Under the pieces are notes generated by a model. The model searched no databases and had not been told where the DNA came from. It was given only the letters and a program-made list of their open reading frames with translations. The position numbers and the translations under genes were made by a program. A DNA stretch of 64,000 nucleotides from Acidobacteriota bacterium (GTDB taxonomy: Bacteria; Acidobacteriota; Vicinamibacteria; Marinacidobacterales; Marinacidobacteraceae), in the NCBI GenBank assembly GCA_022828085.1, contig JAJEIY010000054.1:17978-81977 (forward strand). Direction: 5' to 3'. Below, in pieces: positions 42,929 through 49,982 of this stretch. Positions within the stretch are counted from its first letter, which is position 1. Each line of letters begins with the position of its first letter.

Positions 42929-44127
42929 TCGGGATTCCGCACCGGTCGACGGCGTCCACATCCGCCCGCGGGGATTCCCCACCAAGACCCGGCAAGCGCC
43001 CCGGTACCGGGAGAAGAGCGCAAACGTGGATCACGGCGATCCTTCTGCTTCTCCTCGCAGCCACACCCACGGGCGGGTTCCAGCTCCCGCCGGAAATCCA
43101 GCTCGACCAGCTTGTGCTGCGGTCCGAGCGCCTGGTCGAGACCGACGAGCTCGACGCGGCCGTGGTGGCGATGGAGGAGGCTTTCGCGCTCGCGGCGGAA
43201 CACGGGCTAGAGCCACGGTCGGAACTGCGCTTCGAACACGCGCGGGTGGCGTTCGCCGTGGGGCTCTTGGAGGCGGCTAAGGCCTCCGTCACCGGGTACC
43301 TGACCGCCGCCGGAAGGGAAGGCGAGTCCTACGAGGCCGCGCTGGCCCTGTTGGAGGACGTGGACCGGATCCTGGAGCGGCGGGACGCGCCGGAGTGCGC
43401 ACCCCTATCGGAGGGTGCGGCGTGCTGGATGGAACTCACCAGCCATCCCGGGTGCTATCTGTGGAATCCCGCCCCGCAGGCTACGGAGACCGCGACGTGG
43501 ACGGGCGAGTGCTCGGCCGGCTTCGCGGGAGGCCCCGGAACAGTGATCTGGACTTACAGAGATGGCGAACAGGAACACAAAGGGAACCGGCGGTACGGGC
43601 AGCCACACGGCGAGTCGGTGATCCGCGACAGTGCGGGTTGGGAGGAAGAGGGGCCGTTCCGGTTCGGGAAGCGACACGGCGCCTGGGTCGAGAGAACAGC
43701 AGATGGGGCCGTTCTTGAAGGCCCATATGTGGACGGCGAAGAGAACGGGCACTGGATCCTGAGCTTCGCGGACGGCCAAGTGGAGGAGGGCCCGTTCGTG
43801 GATGGGGAGAGGCACGGGCGGTGGGAGATCAAGCCGCCTGACGGCGCTGTCGAGCGAGGCGCCTTTCGGGCCGGCATGAGACAGGGCCGATGGACACGCG
43901 AAGAGCCGGCCCCAAACTCCAGAATCTGTGAAATCCAGGTCGTGGACGACGAGGGCGTGGGCGAATGGGAGTGCCGGACCCGCGGCCGGGATGGTCAGGT
44001 GTTCTCAAGAGGAGCGGAATCGTCACGACAATCGGTTGCTATTCCGACACAGCCGGGAAGAGATAGGCGAGGGTGGACCGGCGAAGACAGGGCCTTCCGT
44101 GGGGGTGGGCGAGACGCCGATGAATGA
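42745..44127 (+). CDS. MORN-repeat protein, the only uninterrupted family copy
   Basis: This frame carries a signal-like segment (TWITAILLLLLAATPTGG), then LPPEIQLDQLVLRSERLVET and a TPR-like helical domain to about residue 215. A Cys/Trp domain (CWMELTSHPGCYLWNP, ATWTGECSAGFAGGPGTV) follows. Five or six MORN repeats come next (FGKRHGAWVERTADG, DGEENGHWILSFADG, DGERHGRWEIKPPDG). They resemble MORN_2/YwqK-type repeats. No ATG or GTG precedes the signal segment closely; the frame opens at TTG 42745 within the direct repeat, so the true start is unsure. The last 50 residues after WECRTR look like run-on from a lost stop. Confidence 0.6.
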   Translation: MHSQVTSRLLASYSVVLRRSQVHRTHVRRELGRQGQPPSSTSSSTAIVAAIPATKSLPHSTVGIPHRSTASTSARGDSPPRPGKRPGTGRRAQTWITAILLLLLAATPTGGFQLPPEIQLDQLVLRSERLVETDELDAAVVAMEEAFALAAEHGLEPRSELRFEHARVAFAVGLLEAAKASVTGYLTAAGREGESYEAALALLEDVDRILERRDAPECAPLSEGAACWMELTSHPGCYLWNPAPQATETATWTGECSAGFAGGPGTVIWTYRDGEQEHKGNRRYGQPHGESVIRDSAGWEEEGPFRFGKRHGAWVERTADGAVLEGPYVDGEENGHWILSFADGQVEEGPFVDGERHGRWEIKPPDGAVERGAFRAGMRQGRWTREEPAPNSRICEIQVVDDEGVGEWECRTRGRDGQVFSRGAESSRQSVAIPTQPGRDRRGWTGEDRAFRGGGRDADE

Positions 44128-44510
44128 CGATCGCAACCTGGCGCTGCGCGACGTGGAGAGGAGTTTTTCGTCCCTGAACCCCGTGCGACACGAAGTAAAG
44201 GGGCTCTACGCACCGGGCGAAGGACTCAGCGCGGCCGACGACTTTCCGTCACACATTCAGGGGATAGCGAAGTGCGGGGTCGTCCAGATTCTTCCTCACG
44301 ACGACTGCGCAGGGCGGCCTTCTCATGACCGGACTCGTTGGCGAAGACGGGTATGTCCTCCAGGATCAGGCGCATCCCAACTTCACCGATCCGGGAATGC
44401 TCTACGGGCTTGCAACGTATGGATCAGGGCTGATCCGCGGGTCCAACACGGGGTTGGAGTCCGGTCGGTGGGTCCGATATTTCGCTGGAGCAAAGCCGGG
44501 GGATTGGTAA
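44120..44510 (+). pseudogene. Truncated, frameshifted hypothetical gene
   Basis: The frame from ATG 44120 reads MNDDRNLALRDVERSFSSLN, then GLYAPGEGLSAADDFPSHIQ and GIAKCGVVQILPHDDCAG. A +1 shift near 44320 continues MTGLVGEDGYVLQDQAHPNF to a stop after GAKPGDW. The SHIQGI...H-D/N-D pattern resembles the N-terminus of a larger bacterial protein family that I cannot name. It is broken and too short. Confidence 0.4.
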
Positions 44511-44585
44511 CCGTTCGTGGTGACACAACCGGGCTGGACGGTTGCACCAAGCGGCGTTCGCCGAGGCACGCGGAACCCGCGCAGG

Positions 44586-44910
44586 CCTGCCACGGCGTCA
44601 TCGCTGCTGCTGCCCGGTTCGCCACGCGTCCGTTCGGTACGGGGACGGATTGGCCCCTGACACACGGAGCAAACGCGTCGGACGCGGCGGACCTTCACAA
44701 AAAGGTCACCTTCTCGCGGCGATTCTGCACGGCTAGATCACATCCTCACGGCTAGCGTCGTTTCCACTTGGAACGGCGTTGATCACACCTGCACCGGAAC
44801 GACGTCCGGCAAGAACGCGGCCACCACGGGTGGTCGCCGTCGTCTACGGCGCCCTCGACCGCATCGTCGCCGCCATCTCTGCGGCATGGAGCCTTCTGCA
44901 CCGAGGCACG
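44586..44910. repeat. 0.33-kb direct repeat, copy B
   Basis: Partner of 42601-42928. It ends 25 bases inside the longest possible frame of the GlxA/AraC gene, and so probably carries that gene's leader and promoter. A and B bracket the MORN gene and the following remnant, about 1.98 kb from start to start. Confidence 0.75.
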
Positions 44911-46076
44911 ACTTCGCTCTGCTCGCGGAAGCCCCGACTGCCGACGGCGATTCGCATCACGAAGCGACAGTGAACGGCGCCAACCCCCCACCTCCCGCCG
45001 AAACCCACCAGCGCTCGAACCAGCCAGACCTGCGGGTCGGTTTCGTCCTCCTGCCCGAGTTCACCCTGGTCTCCTTCGCGGGATTCCTCGACGTGCTCCG
45101 ACACGCTGCCGACGAGGCGGACCGGGGCCGCCAGATTCACTGCGCGTGGCAGATCGTCGCGCCGACGCTGGACCCGGTGGTCTCCAGCGGAGGCGTCGAG
45201 GTGACGCCGCAGGCGCGGCTCGGCGATCCGAATCGCTTCGACTGCGTCGTCGTGGTGGGCGGCCCGCGATCAGGATCCGGACAGCTCCCGTCCGCCACCC
45301 TCACGTTCCTCCGGCGGGCCCACGAGGCCGGACGGCTGATCGCGGGTCTCGGCGCCGGCTGCTTCACCCTGGGAGCCGCGGGCCTCCTCAACGGCCGCCG
45401 CTGCTCGGTGCACTTCCGCCACGCCGGGGAGTTCCGGGCGCGGTTCCCGAGGGCGGAGGTCGCGGTCCACGAGATCTACCAGATCGACGGCAACGTCGCG
45501 ACCTGTCCCGGCGGGACCGCAGCCATCGACCTCGCGGTGGACATCGTCTCCGGCTACTGCGGCCGGGCGCGGGCCACGAAGGGCCTCGCCGACCTGGTCG
45601 TGGACGAGCACCGCGCGACGTTCCATGTCCCGAGCCACCCGTTCCACGACCTCGAGTGCTGCGGCGACGAGCGGGTGGAGATGGCGACGCGGCTCATGCG
45701 CCAGAACCTGTCCGGACAACGCTCGATCGGCGACCTCGCCGACACCCTGCACCTCACCGCAGGCCAACTCGGCCGCGCCTTCCGGGCGCATACGGAACTC
45801 ACCCCGGTGGAGGTGTGGCGCGCCATGCGCCTGCAGCACGCGCGCTGGAGGCTGTTCAACACCAGCCACTCGGTAAGCCGCATCGCCCGCGAGTGCGGGT
45901 TCGCGGACCCGCCTCATTTCATCCGGTGGTTCCGGCGGGTGTACGGCCAGACGCCGCACACGGCGCGCCGGGAGCGCGCGGCGGCGCGCGAGCGGAATAG
46001 CGGACTGCTGGGCGATGCGCAAGCATTCCGGCGCGCGATGGATTCCCGGGAGGAAACCGCCCCGCGGAATCCCTGA
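44886..46076 (+). CDS. GlxA-type transcriptional regulator (DJ-1/PfpI plus AraC HTH)
   Basis: This protein has up to 396 residues. Residues about 48-220 form a DJ-1/PfpI-like glutaminase fold: VGFVLLPEFTLVSFAGFLDV, VVVVGGPRSGSG and LGAGCFTLGAAGLLNG, with Cys at the nucleophile elbow and a nearby HFRH. Residues about 270-370 hold two AraC-type helix-turn-helices (SIGDLADTLHLTAGQLGRAF and VSRIARECGFADPPHFIRWF). GlxA regulators often control amine or osmolyte catabolism; none is adjacent. ATG 44886 lies in the direct repeat; GTG 44970 is an equally good start, because conserved sequence begins later. Confidence 0.87.
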   Translation: MEPSAPRHDFALLAEAPTADGDSHHEATVNGANPPPPAETHQRSNQPDLRVGFVLLPEFTLVSFAGFLDVLRHAADEADRGRQIHCAWQIVAPTLDPVVSSGGVEVTPQARLGDPNRFDCVVVVGGPRSGSGQLPSATLTFLRRAHEAGRLIAGLGAGCFTLGAAGLLNGRRCSVHFRHAGEFRARFPRAEVAVHEIYQIDGNVATCPGGTAAIDLAVDIVSGYCGRARATKGLADLVVDEHRATFHVPSHPFHDLECCGDERVEMATRLMRQNLSGQRSIGDLADTLHLTAGQLGRAFRAHTELTPVEVWRAMRLQHARWRLFNTSHSVSRIARECGFADPPHFIRWFRRVYGQTPHTARRERAAARERNSGLLGDAQAFRRAMDSREETAPRNP

Positions 46077-46163
46077 CCGTTCAGCCCGGTCCGGCGCTGT
46101 TCGTCCTCATCGCCGGTCGCGGTGTCGCAGTGTCCGTCGCCGGCGGCGCCGGTCGCCTTCTCG

Positions 46164-47291
46164 CTATTCGGGCACCCGGAACCGCAGTGGGGCGTTCGGG
46201 TCCCGTACCGCCGTGCCGCCGATGACGAGTTCCGCTCCGGCCGCGTGTTCCCGCACGTCGACGTTGGCGCACCCCGGAGTTCCGGGATTCGCGGCGTCCT
46301 CCACTGAGAGAAACAGCTCGCCGTCCCTCACCGGGATCCAGCGCATGCCGACATCGCGCGCCCGCGCCCGGCGGAACGCGGCGCGCCGGAGCGGCTGGTC
46401 GAGGCACGTCGGCTGGTCGCGGGCGAAATCCTCCACGAAGGAAGTGAAGTAGTCGAGAAAATGTCCCCGAAACGTTCGAAGCGTTGCGATGAACCGCCCC
46501 TCGCCGCCCGCATCGAGGTCGGTCACCCGCAGGGTGAACAGGTTGGCGCCCCCCTCCGTCTCCCGGGTCAGCTCGAAGCGGTAGGTCTGCCCCGCCGACC
46601 ACGGGTAGACCAACTCGCACTTCACCCCGCTTTGTTCGTGATCGAAGCGGAGACAGTCCGTTGCCTCGCCCATCTCGACCACCGTCGCCTCGCCTTCCGG
46701 CGCGTCCCAGAACGAGAACAGCATCTGCCGGTCGGCGAGAGTGCCGCCGCGCTGGAGCCCCGCGTAGCCCAGATACGACCCAAGGTTGATTGCGACGTAG
46801 AAGGTGCCCTGCGGCTCCGCCAGGGGAGTCATGTCGATGGAGAATCCCGTCGCTTCAACGGTGTTGTAGATGACGCTGGCCGCGGACCACGGTGGACGCG
46901 GAGGGGCAACGCTCACCGTGTCGAACTCGATGCTCCGGCTTCCCCCGGGTTCCAGCAGGGCCAGGACCAGCTTCCCGGCGCCGGGGAAGCCCGGAATCCA
47001 CGTCGCCACGGTCCAGCCGTCGGCGGCCGTCCGCCCCGACGCCGGGAAGACCCACCCGGAGTGCTCGTCGGTAGTCCACTCGTAAGGCGTGCCGGGCGGC
47101 AGTCCGTTGACCACCAGCGATCCCGGCGCGACCTTGCCGGCCTCGGCCGGGTTCATCGGCTCGGGTTCCGGCAGGGGCAGCGGCGCCAAGGGACGCGCCG
47201 GCGTGGTGGGCGGCGCAGCGGGCTGGCCGTCGGTCCCCGCGCCGCAGCCGAGCGTCAGCACCGTGGCGAGGGTGATGAGGAGTCTCTTCAC
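46164..47291 (-). CDS. Lipoprotein with DUF3472-like domain
   Basis: This 375-residue protein has a lipoprotein signal (LLITLATVLTLGCGAG, Cys near residue 16) and a Pro-rich linker. The DUF3472 features are GTFYVAINLGSYLGYAGLQ, LFSFWDAPEGEA, a Cys pair in the DCLRFDHEQSGVKCELVYPW region and TYRFELTRE. These occur in carbohydrate- or surface-associated proteins of unknown role. A strand-rich C-terminal part ends at NAPLRFRVPE. The gene is 32 bases downstream of a metzincin-like lipoprotein gene on the same strand, so the three lipoprotein genes 46.2-49.5 kb may be one operon. Confidence 0.7.
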   Translation of the reverse strand: MKRLLITLATVLTLGCGAGTDGQPAAPPTTPARPLAPLPLPEPEPMNPAEAGKVAPGSLVVNGLPPGTPYEWTTDEHSGWVFPASGRTAADGWTVATWIPGFPGAGKLVLALLEPGGSRSIEFDTVSVAPPRPPWSAASVIYNTVEATGFSIDMTPLAEPQGTFYVAINLGSYLGYAGLQRGGTLADRQMLFSFWDAPEGEATVVEMGEATDCLRFDHEQSGVKCELVYPWSAGQTYRFELTRETEGGANLFTLRVTDLDAGGEGRFIATLRTFRGHFLDYFTSFVEDFARDQPTCLDQPLRRAAFRRARARDVGMRWIPVRDGELFLSVEDAANPGTPGCANVDVREHAAGAELVIGGTAVRDPNAPLRFRVPE

Positions 47292-47323
47292 CTCTGCGTT
47301 CTCCTCGTTGAGGGAGCGGGCTC

Positions 47324-48394
47324 CTACCGGGCTCTCCCTTCCAGAACGGCGAGCGGGTCGTCGGTGTAGGGCGCGCCGCGGCCGAGCGCGAACGCCAGCC
47401 GGGCGTGGTATCGCTCCATCTCGGAGAAATCGTCCGCGTCCAGGACGAACGACATCGTGTGCCCCGGGCTCGCTTCAACCTGGTGAAAGCCGAGCGCGTT
47501 CCCCACCATGTGCAGGATCATGCTCCGCCCCGGGCACCTTCCGTCTTCCATCCCCTCAGCGTTAAGGATCACCGTTCCTCGCAGGGCGCCAACATGGGTT
47601 GCGAGACCGCTGCAGAACCGTTCGCCATAGTTATCGGTTACCGCCCAAACGTCGATCCAGCCCTCTCGCCCCATCGGGGTGCCGCTGACCCGGATCGTCT
47701 GCGTGAAGGGGAGTCCGGTGAGTTGCTCCCAGGCGTCCCGGATCCCGTCCTCGATCTCCTCGATCTGGCTCTCGCTGAACGCGCCGCCCCATACCCCGTC
47801 CTCGTTCTCGCCCGGGACGGGGGTGTGGATCACGAAATCCGGCCGCCCGGAATACACCTGGGCCGTCCGCTCCTCGACCGGCAGGCCCGCGTGGTTCTCG
47901 GCGCACTGGCCGGGGGGTTCTCTGCCGGTCGGACAGATGAGCGCGTTGAAAACCATCTGCCGCCAGAACTCGAGGTCGAACAGCTCGGGATCGAAGCCGG
48001 CGAGCAGGTTCTGCACGACGACCTCGATCTCGCCGGTGGCGGTCTCGTAGCCGGGATGGGAGGCCGTGAGGGTGAGCGTCACTTCGCCGGCCTCGACGCC
48101 GGTGACGGTTCCCTCAAAGACCCCGGGCTCCGGACTCTCGCCCTCGACGGTCGCCGCCGCCCCGCTGGAGGTGATCGCGTAGGTCGCGCCTTCGACCGCC
48201 TCCGAGAGACGGGCGACGAAGGTTTCGGCGGTCCACCTCCCGACCGTGATTTCCTCGGGCAACTCGGCCCAGGAAAGGGGCGAGGGTGGTGGCGGCGGTG
48301 GGGCAGGCGCGGGAGCCGGCGTGGTGGGCGGCGTGCTGTCGGCGCCGCAGCCGAGCAGGAGCACCGTGGCGAGGGTGATGGTGAGTCCCTTCAT
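47324..48394 (-). CDS. Metzincin-like lipoprotein with degenerate active site, copy 1
   Basis: This 356-residue protein begins with a lipoprotein signal ATVLLLGCGAD, a Pro/Ala linker and an Ig-like domain (ITVGRWTAETFVARLSEAVE). A region resembling zinc peptidases of the metzincin type follows. In place of HExxHxxGxxH it reads HMVGNALGFHQ near residue 295: Glu and two of three His are gone, while the ALGF turn stays. The helix after it (FSEMERYHARLAFALGRG) matches the region downstream of the site in active relatives. It is therefore probably a non-catalytic binding protein. It is a tandem paralog of the next gene upstream. Confidence 0.7.
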   Translation of the reverse strand: MKGLTITLATVLLLGCGADSTPPTTPAPAPAPPPPPPSPLSWAELPEEITVGRWTAETFVARLSEAVEGATYAITSSGAAATVEGESPEPGVFEGTVTGVEAGEVTLTLTASHPGYETATGEIEVVVQNLLAGFDPELFDLEFWRQMVFNALICPTGREPPGQCAENHAGLPVEERTAQVYSGRPDFVIHTPVPGENEDGVWGGAFSESQIEEIEDGIRDAWEQLTGLPFTQTIRVSGTPMGREGWIDVWAVTDNYGERFCSGLATHVGALRGTVILNAEGMEDGRCPGRSMILHMVGNALGFHQVEASPGHTMSFVLDADDFSEMERYHARLAFALGRGAPYTDDPLAVLEGRAR

Positions 48395-48426
48395 GGCGGT
48401 TCTCGTTTGGTCGAGAGGGCGGGTCG

Positions 48427-49539
48427 TTACCGAGCTCTCCGTTCAAGCACGGCGAGGGGGTCGTCGGTGTAGGGCGCGCCGCGGCCGAGCGCGAACGCCA
48501 GTCGCGCGTGGTACCGCTCCATCTCGGAGAAGTCGAGCGCGTCCACTGAGTAGGACAGCGCGTGGTCCGCGGCTTCTACCGGGTAAAAACCGAGCGCGCT
48601 CCCCAATACGAACAGGATCACGTTCCGGGGCGGGCAACCCCCTTCTGCCATCCTCTCAGCGTGGAGGAGCGCAGTTCCCAGTGGCGCGCCAACATCGGAT
48701 AGGAGGCCACTGCAAAACCCTCGGTCTTCGCTGACAGCCCACACGTCGATCCATCCCTCTTGTTCCGCGGGGGTGGCGCTGACGCGGATCGTCTGCGTGA
48801 AGGGGAGGCCGGTGAGTTGCTCCCACGCGTCCCGGATGCCGTCCTCGATCTCCTCGATCTGGCTGTCGCTGAACGCGCTGCCCCGAAACCGGCGCTCGTC
48901 TTCGAAGACGACCGGGGTGTAGATCACGAAGTCCGGCCGCCCGGGGTACACCTGGACCGTCCGCTCCTCGACGGACAGGCCCCTGTGCGACCCGCACCCG
49001 GGGCTGCTGCTCCCGGTCGGGCAGATGAACGCATCGAACACCATCTCCCGCCAGAACTCGAGCTCGAACAGTTCGGGGTCGAAGCCGGCAAGCTGGTCCT
49101 CCACGATGATCCCTATCTCGCCGGTGGCGGTTTCGAAGCGGGGATGGGACGCCGTAAGGGTGAGAGTCACTTCCCCGGCCTCGACGCCGGTGACGGTTCC
49201 CTCGAAGACGCCGGGCTCCGGGCTCTCGCCCTCGACGGTCGCGGCGGCGCCGCTGGAGGTGATCTCGTAGGTCGCGCCTTCCACCGCCTCCGAGAGACGG
49301 GCGACAAAGGTCTCCGCAGTCCACCTTCCGACCGTGATTTCCTCGGGCAACTCGGCCCAGGCAAGCGGCGAAGGCGGTGGCGGCGGGGCCGGCGCGCCGG
49401 GCGCCGGGGTGGTGGTGGTTCCGCCCCCGCCGCCGCAGGACGCGAGGACCACCGCGGCGAGCGCCGCAAGGGCGCGCGGCGCCATCGCCCCCGTACGACC
49501 CGCGGGGCGGCGGACTGCGAAAGCGATGCGTCCTTTCAT
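48427..49539 (-). CDS. Metzincin-like lipoprotein with degenerate active site, copy 2
   Basis: This protein of about 370 residues is a tandem duplicate of copy 1. The Ig-like domain and the last 40 residues are nearly identical, the middle less so. The zinc site reads FVLGSALGFYP, so all ligands and the catalytic Glu are lost. The lipobox is VLASC in LAALAAVVLASCGGG. ATG 49539 gives an MKG opening like copy 1; ATG 49485 would give a shorter signal peptide. Cys pairs (CPTG, CGSHRG) are conserved between copies and may form disulfides. Confidence 0.7.
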   Translation of the reverse strand: MKGRIAFAVRRPAGRTGAMAPRALAALAAVVLASCGGGGGTTTTPAPGAPAPPPPPSPLAWAELPEEITVGRWTAETFVARLSEAVEGATYEITSSGAAATVEGESPEPGVFEGTVTGVEAGEVTLTLTASHPRFETATGEIGIIVEDQLAGFDPELFELEFWREMVFDAFICPTGSSSPGCGSHRGLSVEERTVQVYPGRPDFVIYTPVVFEDERRFRGSAFSDSQIEEIEDGIRDAWEQLTGLPFTQTIRVSATPAEQEGWIDVWAVSEDRGFCSGLLSDVGAPLGTALLHAERMAEGGCPPRNVILFVLGSALGFYPVEAADHALSYSVDALDFSEMERYHARLAFALGRGAPYTDDPLAVLERRAR

Positions 49540-49608
49540 CGTGGGTGCTCGCGCTGCGAACCCGGATCTCGTGCGGTTCCGCAGCGTCATCACTCTCGCG
49601 CAATTCCT

Positions 49609-49973
49609 GTGAAGAACACGTTGCAGAAAGACCCACAGTCGTCACTGTTGTGTGAACGTTCAGTCCGACCCGGCGCCGTGATCGGCAGGTTCGTTCAGCC
49701 TTCGCGCCGCGAGTCACCGCGTTGTGATGACTTTCGCACAGTCTTCCGTGAAGACGGATCACAGAAGGACCCGATTTCATCACTCTTGCGTGACCATGCA
49801 ACCATGAGCCGGCGTTCTGCGAGTCGATCCATGTATGAACGGTCCGCACACCCCCCCGAAGAGTGACAAAAACGGTCTGGGTGCGATTTTCTCCCGCACG
49901 CTTTGTGAAAAACGCGACACAGAAGGGAATTGCATTCGTCACGATTGCGTGAATACAGTCTGACTTGGCGCCG
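49609..49973. promoter_or_regulatory. Three diverged direct repeats between divergent genes
   Basis: Units start at 49609, 49748 and 49905, each about 70 bases. Each has GTGAAGAAC-like start, CACAGAAGGACCC-like core, TTCGTCACTCTTGCGTGA and, in units 1 and 3, GGCGCCGT near the end. Spacing is 139 and 157 bases. They fill the whole intergenic space between the lipoprotein operon and the hybrid kinase gene. They are likely binding sites or promoters shared by both. Confidence 0.6.
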
Positions 49974-49982
49974 TAAATTGAC

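Noticed and set aside
30467..44910. Prophage
   Set aside because: No capsid, tail, terminase, integrase or lysis genes were seen; only an IS3 element and small accessory genes.
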